From NCBI GenBank assembly GCA_903905735.1, contig CAIVHU010000312.1:1-64000 (forward strand): 64,000 bases of DNA, read 5' to 3'. This stretch comes from an uncultured beta proteobacterium. GTDB lineage: Bacteria > Pseudomonadota > Gammaproteobacteria > Burkholderiales > Burkholderiaceae_C. Positions 40,556-49,380 of the stretch are shown piece by piece. The translations under genes and the position numbers were made by a program. The stretch's first letter is position 1, and every line of letters starts with the position of its first letter. The notes beneath the pieces are model-generated. The model made no database searches, was not told the DNA's origin, and saw nothing but the letters and a program-made list of their open reading frames with translations.

Positions 40556-41436
40556 TGCGTCCAAAACGGACTTTTGAAGAAAACCTGGCGCTGGCCAAAG
40601 CCCGTGGGCAGCCCGCTGGGTCGCTACAGGCAATTGGCGCTGGCCAGCCTGGTGACCTCCAGTTGCCCCTATGGGCGGAAGTCTGCCGGGGGGTGCCCAA
40701 TAGCATTCTAAGATCTGCCCTTTTTGGGCTGGTGCGTCATGGACAGCGGTCTTTCCAGCAGCGTGTGGAAAAAGCCAGCGTGGATGGCATCAAAATCATT
40801 CACACCGGACCGCAACTCGATCAAGCCGATCTGGATGTTTGGGAACAAGCCCTGCAGTTGGCCAGAACGGGCGGTCTGGGGTGCAGGATTCAGTTCACAG
40901 CGTCACACTTCTTGAAGAGCATCGGGCGCGGCAGCGGCAAAAGCCAGCATGAGTGGTTGAAAGGCGCTTTTGCTCGGCTGGCGGCCAGCGTGGTGGAAAT
41001 CAAGGATGGCCGCCGGACCTACTTCGGATCGCTTCTGAGCCATGGCGGCCGGGATGATCAGACTGGCCGCTACGTCATAGAAATGAATCCAAAAATTGTC
41101 GAGCTTTATGGATTGGATGGTTGGTCGAGTGTGGAATTTGGTCAACGCATGGCGCTCAAGAGGCGCCCCTTGGCCCAATGGTTGCATGGGTACTACAGTT
41201 CCCATGCCCGTCCCTTTCCGGTGAAAGTGGAAACGCTTCAGCGGCTATGTGGCAGCCATAACCACGCGCTCAAGGGATTCCGGCAGGACCTGAGGGAGGC
41301 CCTGGACAGACTGGTTGATGTCACCCACTGGACCTGGGAAATCGATGACTCCGACTTGGTGCACCTGTCCAAACTGCCAACAGCGAGTCAGTCAAGGCAC
41401 CTGCTCAAGCGAAAGCGTTCAAGCGATTCGGCTTGA
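40555..41436 (+). CDS. TrfA-like replication initiator
   Basis: A 293-residue protein resembling TrfA of IncP plasmids, which binds iterons and recruits DnaA and helicase. Typical segments are VPNSILRSALFGLVRHGQRS, GPQLDQADLDVWEQALQLAR, CRIQFTASHFLKSIGRG and a second winged-helix part with GRYVIEMNPKIVELYG and FPVKVETLQRLCGS. The ATG overlaps the alpA-like stop. An iteron origin starts about 160 bases downstream, which supports the call independently. Confidence 0.82.
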   Translation: MRPKRTFEENLALAKARGQPAGSLQAIGAGQPGDLQLPLWAEVCRGVPNSILRSALFGLVRHGQRSFQQRVEKASVDGIKIIHTGPQLDQADLDVWEQALQLARTGGLGCRIQFTASHFLKSIGRGSGKSQHEWLKGAFARLAASVVEIKDGRRTYFGSLLSHGGRDDQTGRYVIEMNPKIVELYGLDGWSSVEFGQRMALKRRPLAQWLHGYYSSHARPFPVKVETLQRLCGSHNHALKGFRQDLREALDRLVDVTHWTWEIDDSDLVHLSKLPTASQSRHLLKRKRSSDSA

Positions 41437-41593
41437 GTCCCTGCGTCAGCATTCATGGTCTGCGGCAACCCGAAGATCATGAAACTTTTTTCCCGTCAAT
41501 TCAAGTCACTGTAACTGGGTGGATCAGCTGTAGGCCTGGCACCTTGGCAGTCGCGCGGCTACCCTGGAGCGACCGCCTGAACGACGGCAAAAG

Positions 41594-41815
41594 TTATCCA
41601 CAGGGCACGGCATGGCAGGTACCTTTGACCACGGCATTGCAGATACCGGCACGGCATAGCGCATACCAAACCACGGCATTGCAGGTACCAAAGCACGGCA
41701 TTGCAGATACCGAGAGCGATCAAAATCGGTCAATTTTTTTAATCAAATCACAAGGTTACAGAAAAACAAAACAGTTGCTAATCTGTCTTTAATCTTCTTT
41801 AATCTGTCGACAGGC
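41594..41815. other. Iteron-type plasmid replication origin (oriV)
   Basis: A perfect DnaA box TTATCCACA lies at 41594-41602. Five 18-base iterons of consensus CACGGCATTGCAGRTACC begin at 41606, 41630, 41650, 41672 and 41694. The spacings are 24, 20, 22 and 22, about two helical turns each. An AT-rich stretch (41721-41800) with two TTTAATC-type direct repeats could be the unwinding region, and a CTGTCGACAG palindrome ends the block. It lies between trfA and trbC. The 41433-41792 open frame across it is not a gene. I see nothing further in 41816-41970 except the trbC SD. Confidence 0.88.
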
Positions 41816-41970
41816 ACAGTCACGGGGGCGGTTCAGGATGCAAACAAGGCGGGCACCCTGACCTCTTGCTGCGCCACCTCAGCACAAAACGACCCTTTTT
41901 CTCACTTGCACGCCAGCGGTATCAAGCACCAGCCAAACAGGCCGGTGTCTTTTTGCAACTGGAGTAGATC

Positions 41971-42312
41971 GTGCATCTTCAAACAACCAAGCTCGCCGGG
42001 TCCCTGAACAAGCTGGCCACGCCGGTCATCTCGGGCCTGGCTGCCCTGTCCACTGAGCTGGCCCATGCTGGCCCCGCCCTGCCCTGGGACGGCCCCATCA
42101 CCACCGTGGTCAACAACCTGACTGGCCCGGTGGCCACTGGCATATCGACCGTGGCTTTCCTGGCAGCGGGTGCAGCGCTGATTTTTGGCGGTGATGACCT
42201 GGGTGGGATTGCAAAGAAGCTGCTGTACGTGGTGCTCGGTGTGGCATTGATCGTCTTCGGTGCCAATTTTCTGAGCATGATCGGCCTGGTCAACAGCGGT
42301 GCGCTCATCTGA
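41971..42312 (+). CDS. trbC: Conjugal pilin TrbC (VirB2)
   Basis: TrbC is the pilin precursor of P-type transfer systems. The 113-residue protein has a leader (about residues 1-33, ending ELAHA) and two membrane segments (GISTVAFLAAGAALIFGG and LLYVVLGVALIVFGANFL). It starts at GTG 41971 with GGAG six bases upstream, a strong signal. It begins the second part of the trb run. Confidence 0.85.
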   Translation: MHLQTTKLAGSLNKLATPVISGLAALSTELAHAGPALPWDGPITTVVNNLTGPVATGISTVAFLAAGAALIFGGDDLGGIAKKLLYVVLGVALIVFGANFLSMIGLVNSGALI

Positions 42313-42335
42313 TGTTGCCGCTTTGACAGTCCATC

Positions 42336-42659
42336 ATGGTCCATCAAAATTCAGAGAACAACAGCGACTTTTCTGTGCCGCTGCACCCATCCTTGCTCAG
42401 GCCGATGCTGCTTCTGGGCGCTGAGCGGGAACTGATTCTGGCACTGGGCATCGTGGCCGGGGTGTTCATCGTGTCCTTGTTTCAACTCTGGGCCGCTATT
42501 TTTGGCCTGGTCTTGTGGGCTGTTGGCGCCTGGGTGTTGACGCGTGCGGCGAGTTTCGATCCCCTACTCTCCAAGACTTTCGGGCGCAGTTTGCGTTACC
42601 GCACGCTCTACAAGAGCGCGGCAACCCCGTTTGCCCCGCCTCGCAGGTATGGAGAATGA
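42336..42659 (+). CDS. trbD: Conjugal transfer protein TrbD (VirB3)
   Basis: TrbD is a small inner-membrane component. The 107-residue protein has the family pattern VPLHPSLLRPMLLLGAEREL and two membrane segments (about residues 35-70). It overlaps the start of trbE by four bases (ATGA). Confidence 0.87.
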   Translation: MVHQNSENNSDFSVPLHPSLLRPMLLLGAERELILALGIVAGVFIVSLFQLWAAIFGLVLWAVGAWVLTRAASFDPLLSKTFGRSLRYRTLYKSAATPFAPPRRYGE

Positions 42660-45106
42660 GCATGCTCATGAAAGAATTTCGCAGCCATGCGCAGGGTTTG
42701 CCAGATCTGTTGCCTTGGGCAGCGCTGATCGATAACGGTGTGGTGCTCACCAAATCGGGTGGGTTGCTGGCAGGTTTTGAATACCGTGGCCCGGACCTGG
42801 ACAGTGCCACCAAAGAAGAGTTGGCGGCGGTGTCGGCGCGCATCAACGCCGCCCTGGCACTCGATGACGGCTGGAGCCTGCATGTGGATGCCGTGCGCCG
42901 TCAATCCCCTGGATACCCATTGGATGGCGCGTTTCCAGACCGCACCACCCGGCTGCTGGACGATTGCCGCCGCCTCGCTCATGAAGGCGAATGGGCAGGG
43001 TTTCAAAGTGACTACAAGCTGGTCATGTGCTGGCATCCAGACCCGGATGCTGCAGCCAAAACGGAGATGCTGTTTGTCGATGGTGCACAAAAAGCCGGTG
43101 TTGCTCAGCGCAGTCTGCTCCGATTCAAAACCATGCTGACCGAAGTCGAGGCACGGCTGGCCGGAACGCTCAAGATTCGTCGCCTGCAAGACACTGCCGA
43201 CCCCGAAACCGGGGTGGTGAGGAGTCCGCTTCTGGCGCATCTGGCAGCCTGTGTGGCTCTGGAGCCGCGCTCGAACTTCACCATGGGCACGGTACCGATG
43301 TATCTGGACTCGGTGCTGGGTCAACACGACTTTGTGACCGGCTTTGAGCCCCGGATTGACAGCAAAACAGCTCTCTGCATTGCCGTGACGGGCTTTCCTG
43401 GCGCAAGCTTTCCTGGCATCCTGGACTTTCTTTCTCGCCTGCCTGTTGAATACCGCTGGTCAAATCGGTTTATCTTCATGCCGGTGCGAGAGGCAGACAA
43501 GGAACTGGGTAAGTACCGCTCCAAGTGGGCGCAAAAGCGGCTGTCCCTGATGAACTTGATGCGCTCAAGCCAGGGTGGCGATGTCACGCATGTGAATGCA
43601 GACGCCGACGGTATGGCTACCGATGCGGTTGCGGCCATGGCCGAGGCCAGCAGCGGCCTGGTGCGTTTTGGCTACTACACCAGCGTTGTTTTGCTCTCCA
43701 GCACCCTGGTGCAGCCGTTGCGTGAGGCGGCTCAGTTTGTCATCAAAACAATCACCCATGCCGGTTTCTCTGCACGGGTCGAATCCGTCAATGCGGTGGA
43801 GGCCTATTTGGGCAGCATGCCTGGCAACCTGTTTGCCAATGTGCGCCGCCCGCTGGTCAACACCTTGAACCTGGCGCACTTGCTGCCCCTGACGGCGATT
43901 TGGGCCGGACCGGATGTCCACCCGTGTCCGTTCTATCCCGCGCTGTCAGCGCCCTTGCTGCAGGCCAAAACCGATGGCGCCACACCTTATCGACTTTGTC
44001 TGCACGCTGGCGATCTGGGTCATACCGCCATCATTGGTCCGACAGGCTCCGGCAAGTCCACCCTGCTGGCCACGCTGGTGGCGCAACATTTCCGCTATTG
44101 CGGCGCGCAAGCCTTTGTTTTTGACAAAGGCTATTCCATGTTTCCCCTGGTGGCGGCTGCCGGTGGCCAGCATTACGACATCGCAGGCGAAGCTGAGCAC
44201 ATCACCTTTTGCCCACTAGGCCAGATAGACAATGACGCTGAGCGCAGCTGGGCGGCTGAGTGGCTGGAGAGCCTGGCTGAGTTGCAGGGCGTGGCCATGT
44301 CGCCGGAATTACGCAAGGAGCTGTTTCGGGCGGTCAACCAGTTGGCGGCATCCACCGACAGCGCACAACAGCGCACGCTGTCCAACTTTCTGCTGACCTT
44401 GCAGGACAACCGGCTGCGAGAAGCGCTGGAATACTACTCGCTGCGCGGTGTTGCAGGTCGGTTGCTGGATGCCGAAAGTGATGGCCTTCAGAGCGACATC
44501 TTCCAGGTGTTTGAGCTGGAGCACCTGATGTCGCGCGGCGAAAAGATTGTTTTGCCGGTCCTGGCTTATCTGTTTCACCGGCTTGAACAGCGCTTTCAGG
44601 GTCAGCCGACCTTGTTGGTGCTGGATGAAGCCTGGGTCATGCTGGGCCACCCCGCCTTCAGGGCCAAGTTGCGCGAGTGGCTCAAGGTACTGCGCAAATC
44701 GAATGTGGCAGTCATCTTTGCCACCCAATCCCTGAGCGATTTGTCGCACAGTGGCATCAACGATGTGATTTTTGAGTCTTGCCCTTCAAAAATCCTGTTG
44801 CCCAGTCCACAAGCCCAGACCGAAGCCTTAAGCGGCCTGTACCAGGCGATTGGACTCAACCGGCGGCAAATCCAGATCGTCAGTAACGCCGTGCCAAAAC
44901 GCCAGTATTACCACCTGCACCCGGACGGCTCGCGCGTGTTTGAGCTGGGACTCACCCCGCCAGAAATCGCTTTTGTTGGGGCCAGTGGACGTGAGGATCT
45001 GGCGCGGATTCGGCATCTGCAAAAGCTGGATGCGCGCGGGTGGCCATCAGCCTGGCTGCGTGAGCGCGGGCAGTTCGATGCCGCGCGTTTGTGGGAGTCC
45101 TATTGA
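42656..45106 (+). CDS. trbE: Conjugal transfer ATPase TrbE (VirB4)
   Basis: TrbE is the large VirB4-type ATPase driving pilus assembly and export. The 816-residue protein has the family N-terminal half (SHAQGLPDLLPWAALIDNGV), Walker A IIGPTGSGKSTLLATLVAQH near residue 465 and Walker B PTLLVLDEAWVMLGHPAFRA near residue 655, then IFATQSLSDLSHSG. Start candidates are ATG 42656 and ATG 42662; GGAG is better spaced for the second. Confidence 0.95.
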   Translation: MSMLMKEFRSHAQGLPDLLPWAALIDNGVVLTKSGGLLAGFEYRGPDLDSATKEELAAVSARINAALALDDGWSLHVDAVRRQSPGYPLDGAFPDRTTRLLDDCRRLAHEGEWAGFQSDYKLVMCWHPDPDAAAKTEMLFVDGAQKAGVAQRSLLRFKTMLTEVEARLAGTLKIRRLQDTADPETGVVRSPLLAHLAACVALEPRSNFTMGTVPMYLDSVLGQHDFVTGFEPRIDSKTALCIAVTGFPGASFPGILDFLSRLPVEYRWSNRFIFMPVREADKELGKYRSKWAQKRLSLMNLMRSSQGGDVTHVNADADGMATDAVAAMAEASSGLVRFGYYTSVVLLSSTLVQPLREAAQFVIKTITHAGFSARVESVNAVEAYLGSMPGNLFANVRRPLVNTLNLAHLLPLTAIWAGPDVHPCPFYPALSAPLLQAKTDGATPYRLCLHAGDLGHTAIIGPTGSGKSTLLATLVAQHFRYCGAQAFVFDKGYSMFPLVAAAGGQHYDIAGEAEHITFCPLGQIDNDAERSWAAEWLESLAELQGVAMSPELRKELFRAVNQLAASTDSAQQRTLSNFLLTLQDNRLREALEYYSLRGVAGRLLDAESDGLQSDIFQVFELEHLMSRGEKIVLPVLAYLFHRLEQRFQGQPTLLVLDEAWVMLGHPAFRAKLREWLKVLRKSNVAVIFATQSLSDLSHSGINDVIFESCPSKILLPSPQAQTEALSGLYQAIGLNRRQIQIVSNAVPKRQYYHLHPDGSRVFELGLTPPEIAFVGASGREDLARIRHLQKLDARGWPSAWLRERGQFDAARLWESY

Positions 45107-45278
45107 CTGTGACAGGTCAGCAAAAGAGCGCCTGGCCCGACGCTTGCACAGGCACCCCCCCTGTGTCACCACAGTTTTACAGGTTGTTTGACTGTGGGAG
45201 GGCCATTTTCAGAGGCGGCCCATCGCCAACTTGCGAGCAGCCGGTATGGGGCAACCGAATTCACAAAAGGACATCCCC

Positions 45279-45980
45279 ATGAAGCTTCAAAAGCCGATGA
45301 CCAGCGCTGCATTGGCGGCGACATTGGTTTTGGCATCGATGCCAGCAGCGCAAGCCGGTGGCGGCGGGTTTGCGGGCGCGATGGAGTCGACACAGTTGAT
45401 GAACAACGCTGAGCTGGTCAGTATTTATGCCAACAACATCGAACAGCTACAGCAGCAAATCCAGATGTACCAGAACATGTACCAAAACACGCTGGGCATT
45501 CCGATCCAGGCGTGGAACAGCATCGTCAGCCGGTTGAATTCGCTGGTCAGCACGATTCAGAACACCCAAGGGATTGTGAATGCCACCGTGAATGCTATCT
45601 CCAACATGCAAACCACCTTTGGCAATGGCCATCTGCTGGCGAACCACCAGCAAAACCTGGTGGACTGGAGCAAAGGTCTCAACAACCAGATCGGCGCGGC
45701 ATTGCAGCAGCTGGGCATGAACGCAAACAACTTTTCGACGACACAAAGTGCCTTGCAGCAAATTCAGCTGGCCTCCCACACGGCGGCCGGGCGGCTGCAG
45801 GCGATTCAGGCGGGTAACCAAATTGCCGGCATCATGGTCAATGAAACTCAGGCGCTGCACGGCACCATCATTGCGGCCGAACAGGCGCGGCTCAATGCCA
45901 TTGCCAAGCAGGAAAACGAAAAGTTCCAGGACGAACTGCTGTACCGCAACTTCTTTCGCAACCACTCCGGCCAATACTGA
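45279..45980 (+). CDS. trbJ: Conjugal transfer protein TrbJ (VirB5)
   Basis: TrbJ is a periplasmic VirB5-like component of the mating channel. The 233-residue precursor has a signal peptide (about residues 1-26, ending MPAAQA), then a long helical region rich in Gln and Asn (NNIEQLQQQIQMYQNMYQNT). AGGA precedes ATG 45279. A 172-base gap separates it from trbE, with inverted pieces such as CTGTGACAGG and CCTGTGTCAC that may be regulatory. Confidence 0.88.
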   Translation: MKLQKPMTSAALAATLVLASMPAAQAGGGGFAGAMESTQLMNNAELVSIYANNIEQLQQQIQMYQNMYQNTLGIPIQAWNSIVSRLNSLVSTIQNTQGIVNATVNAISNMQTTFGNGHLLANHQQNLVDWSKGLNNQIGAALQQLGMNANNFSTTQSALQQIQLASHTAAGRLQAIQAGNQIAGIMVNETQALHGTIIAAEQARLNAIAKQENEKFQDELLYRNFFRNHSGQY

Positions 45981-45994
45981 CTTGGGTGCTGGCG

Positions 45995-47725
45995 ATGCGT
46001 GCAACGCTTTTTTTGCTGCTGTTTGGTTTGACACCGATGGCCCATGCTGCGGGCATGATGGACACGCTCGTCAGTCAGGTTCAAAGTGCCTCCGGTGGCT
46101 GGATGTCGACGGCGCTGGGTTATGCCACCAACTTGTTTTTTGGACTGGCGGCGCTTGAATTCGCCTGGTCAGCCATCCAGCTCACCCTCAAAAAATCAGA
46201 GCTTTCCGAGATCATGGTCGGGACCTTGTTCAAGGTCATGTCTCTTTCGTTTTTTGCCATGGTCCTGATCAAGGCACCCGAGTGGATTCCTGCCATCATC
46301 AACTCGTTCAAGGCGGCCGGGGCCGGTGTCGGGGGCAGTTCCGTTTTATCGCCCTCGGCCGTGTTTGACCAAGGCTTGCAAGTGGCCGCCAGCCTGATGC
46401 AGTTCTCCAACGACGCCGCACCCAGCACGGGCAGCATGATCATCAACACCTTGACTAATTCCGGTCAGGGCCTTGGCAAGTTTATGTTGAGCGCCATCAT
46501 TGTGGGCGTGGCCTCTGTGTTCATCATTTTGGGCTACGGTCTGATTGCGGTTCAACTGCTGATCACGCTGGTCGAGTCGTATTTGATCATTGGCGGCGGC
46601 GCCTTGATGCTCGGGTTTTCTGGCTCGCGCTGGACACACAATTTGTCCGAGAAATACTTTGGTTATGCGATCTCCGTCGGCGTCAAGCTGTTCACGATCT
46701 ACTTGATCATCGGCTTTGGTGACAGCTTCACCCAGGCGCTGAAAGACACCATTGCGGCTGCCTACGCGGCGCATCCTGAAGGCCCGAGTTTTGGTGACTA
46801 TTTGGGTGTGGGTGGCGCGTCGCTGTTTTATGGGGTGACGGGCTACATGGCACCGGGCCTGGCGGGGTCAATGCTCAATGGCACGGTGGCGATGTCGCTG
46901 CAAAGCGCTGGCACGGCCGCTGGCATGGTGGGCGGCGCGCCGGTGGCGGCGGCATTGGCCAGCAGTGCCGCCGGTGCGCGTGCTTTGGGGCTTGCAGGTG
47001 GTGCCATCGGTGCATTGCTGCCGGTTCAAAGAGCTGCCGGGGCCATTGGTGGCTCATCGGCGGGCTTTGGCTTCGCTGGTGGCATCGGTGGTGCGGTCGG
47101 TCCCGTTAGTCCAGGCAGTTCCGTCAACCCCGGCGGTCCAGGCCATCCCTTTTGGTCTGCTTCTGCACCAAGCAAGCTCGGGCGTGCGGGCAGTGCCAGC
47201 AGCGCAACTAGCGAAGGCACCAGCAAGGCGACTTCAATGGCGTCTTCGGGTTCACCTGACTTATCCATTGCAGCAAGCCCGACCCGCCCGTCTGAAGGGA
47301 CTCGTGCGCCAGATGCAGTCCCTGGTTCTCCTGGCGCGACACCCAGCCCGTCTGAGCTTCAGAGGGCAGGACCCGGTATGAACGCAAGTCATGCAGGTAA
47401 TGCAAGCAACGCAAGCTATCCAACGATGGGCCAAGCCCAAGCCCCCGGTTTTGTTGACCCGCGTTTTGATCCGTCTGCCATGCAAGGGGGTGGCGCCAAG
47501 CAAAGCACGAATGAAACCGGCGGCACCTCAGCGGATACTTTTGAGGCACGGTCTTTTCAACAGCGCTTTGAGGCCGACTACACACCCAAACCCGGCGGTA
47601 TGGCCGATAAGTTCAACAACTTTTCGAAGCGGCTGCAACACGCTGCCGATCGCAGAAAACCGCACTGGGTCAATGATGGCCATCTGGGTCACGCTCCTGG
47701 CTTGCGCATGGGGCTCGACGCTTGA
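45995..47725 (+). CDS. trbL: Conjugal transfer protein TrbL (VirB6)
   Basis: TrbL is the polytopic VirB6-like inner-membrane channel component. The 576-residue protein has a signal-like N-terminus, about six membrane segments within residues 40-330 (for example FVIILGYGLIAVQLL-like region near residue 175), and a long low-complexity Ala/Gly/Ser/Pro tail from about residue 370. I start at ATG 45995; a GTG at 45986 is also in frame. No trbK gene is seen before it. Confidence 0.9.
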   Translation: MRATLFLLLFGLTPMAHAAGMMDTLVSQVQSASGGWMSTALGYATNLFFGLAALEFAWSAIQLTLKKSELSEIMVGTLFKVMSLSFFAMVLIKAPEWIPAIINSFKAAGAGVGGSSVLSPSAVFDQGLQVAASLMQFSNDAAPSTGSMIINTLTNSGQGLGKFMLSAIIVGVASVFIILGYGLIAVQLLITLVESYLIIGGGALMLGFSGSRWTHNLSEKYFGYAISVGVKLFTIYLIIGFGDSFTQALKDTIAAAYAAHPEGPSFGDYLGVGGASLFYGVTGYMAPGLAGSMLNGTVAMSLQSAGTAAGMVGGAPVAAALASSAAGARALGLAGGAIGALLPVQRAAGAIGGSSAGFGFAGGIGGAVGPVSPGSSVNPGGPGHPFWSASAPSKLGRAGSASSATSEGTSKATSMASSGSPDLSIAASPTRPSEGTRAPDAVPGSPGATPSPSELQRAGPGMNASHAGNASNASYPTMGQAQAPGFVDPRFDPSAMQGGGAKQSTNETGGTSADTFEARSFQQRFEADYTPKPGGMADKFNNFSKRLQHAADRRKPHWVNDGHLGHAPGLRMGLDA

Positions 47726-47734
47726 GGCAGCGCC

Positions 47735-49234
47735 ATGGATGCGCTGCACCAAGCGGAGAACTACCTCGTGGCCCGAGGTTGCGATATCCATAAGGTCAAA
47801 AACCATTTGATCGAATTTCGTCTGCCCGGTGAAACCAGCCGAACGCCCGGTGGGCGGCTGTCCGTGGCACGAGACGGTAAGTTGACGATGTGGCACCGCT
47901 ACGCAGAGAAAGGGCTCGCAGCAGGCTTACCCTGGCTTGCCGCGGGCAACATTCCAATTGGCAACACATCAACCCCGGCGCTCAAGACGCATGTCGACCA
48001 GTTGACCGTCCACCCAGAGCTGACGCCACTGGCCAAAGTGTCCAAATTTTCGTTTTTGCCGGGGCAACGGCGTTCGTATGACCCGGAAAAAGTGTGGCGT
48101 GCGGCCGATGCATCTTTGCAGGCGGCAGGGCTGATTGCGTCGCGCTTGCATGGGCGCTATCACGATGGCTCGGATCAAAAGCCGGTCTACAAGCTGCTGG
48201 TGTCCGACGACGGCCTTGCAACCGCTTTTTCGTTTCGTGGCGACATCGATCTCCCTGCACCGTGGCGGGCAGGTAGGCAAACCAGTGATGGCAAGAAAAC
48301 CATGTTTGTCACGGGACGCGACTTGGGGCTGGATGGCGATCTTGCACCGTCCCGGTCTTCACCTGCTTTACCGCGCCGAGCGACCCCGCCTGAAATTCAT
48401 CCGGTCAATCTGGACTTGAATCGAGACACCATCAATTCATGGTTGGCTGCTGAAACACCGCCCGCTGATCATCGGCACCTTGTCAAAGCTCATGCCGTTT
48501 TGGACGGCTCGGATTTGCGGGTGTATGCCAGAGATCATAGATTTGCTGGCGCGATGCTGGCACCCATGTTTCGCCCTGATCCGCTGGGCATGCCGGGCAT
48601 GGTGGAGTTGTGCGGTGTGCAACACCTGATGCCTAAGGTCGCGTTCAGTACCGACAAAATCATGGCCAAAGGTTCTCGGACCGTCGGTGCTTTCCTGCCC
48701 CTTCCCTCGCCTGATTCGTTGATGAAGGTGATGACCGACGAAGGGCTTGCCCCAATTCAAGCTTGGCTGGCAGTGGCGAATACATCCAAGCCGCTGGTGA
48801 TCTGCGAAGGAGTGGCCACAGGACTTGCGATTCAACAAAGCGGCGCAGGCAACACGCTGTGCGCCTTGTCGTCCAACAATGTGATGGCCGTCGCCAAATG
48901 GGTCAAAGAAACCGGCCTGTCGGACGTGTTTCCAAGTGTCGTCATTGCAATCGATCACGACATTGGCCGCGATGCAGCCGGAAGGCTCAAATCAAATGCC
49001 ATCGAACGCGCCTTGGAGGCTGCCAAGGTGACGGGCTTTGCTTTAGCGGTTCCGCCGGCCACCAGTCAGGTTGGTGCCGATGCGCGGGACTTGCTCGGCC
49101 AGGGCGGTCCGCAAGCGGTGCGTGACTTTATCGCCAGCGCTGCTCCGGATGCGGAAGTGGAGAAAGCGAGGGCTGACATTTTTTTGCCTGTCAAAGAAAG
49201 TCAACTGGCCGCTGAGCCTGAATTCGAACGGTGA
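47735..49234 (+). CDS. TOPRIM-domain primase-like protein
   Basis: A 499-residue protein starting 9 bases after trbL. Its C-terminal half has a TOPRIM pattern: KPLVICEGVATGLAIQQSGA with the conserved Glu, then PSVVIAIDHDIGRDAAGRLK with an acidic pair. The middle (residues about 240-345) resembles the conserved part of plasmid-borne primase-like proteins. I see no zinc finger or helicase domain. In conjugative elements such proteins may prime complementary-strand synthesis in the recipient; that role is inferred. It interrupts the trbL-trbF order. Confidence 0.72.
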   Translation: MDALHQAENYLVARGCDIHKVKNHLIEFRLPGETSRTPGGRLSVARDGKLTMWHRYAEKGLAAGLPWLAAGNIPIGNTSTPALKTHVDQLTVHPELTPLAKVSKFSFLPGQRRSYDPEKVWRAADASLQAAGLIASRLHGRYHDGSDQKPVYKLLVSDDGLATAFSFRGDIDLPAPWRAGRQTSDGKKTMFVTGRDLGLDGDLAPSRSSPALPRRATPPEIHPVNLDLNRDTINSWLAAETPPADHRHLVKAHAVLDGSDLRVYARDHRFAGAMLAPMFRPDPLGMPGMVELCGVQHLMPKVAFSTDKIMAKGSRTVGAFLPLPSPDSLMKVMTDEGLAPIQAWLAVANTSKPLVICEGVATGLAIQQSGAGNTLCALSSNNVMAVAKWVKETGLSDVFPSVVIAIDHDIGRDAAGRLKSNAIERALEAAKVTGFALAVPPATSQVGADARDLLGQGGPQAVRDFIASAAPDAEVEKARADIFLPVKESQLAAEPEFER

Positions 49235-49332
49235 AATCAGACACCAACAAATCGCGCAACGAGCCGTTGGGTGTTCAGGTCACAAGCCGCTAGGTTTGCT
49301 AGGCATCTATCGGTTGATGGTGCGTAATAAAT

Positions 49333-49379
49333 GATATGAAACATAGGTTATTATTCTCTTATATCCCATGTTTTGTATC
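49333..49379. promoter_or_regulatory. Inverted repeat before abiEi
   Basis: GATATGAAACATAGG (49333-49347) and CCCATGTTTTGTATC (49365-49379) form an imperfect inverted repeat with 12 of 15 positions paired, around an AT-rich centre. It ends one base before the GTG proposed as the abiEi start. Known AbiEi antitoxins repress their own promoters by binding inverted repeats, so this is a likely operator. Confidence 0.55.
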
Positions 49380-49380
49380 A

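Noticed and set aside
41433-41792. Open frame of 119 codons over the iterons
   Set aside because: It overlaps the trfA stop, has no SD or family features, and its repeated residues merely reflect the iterons.
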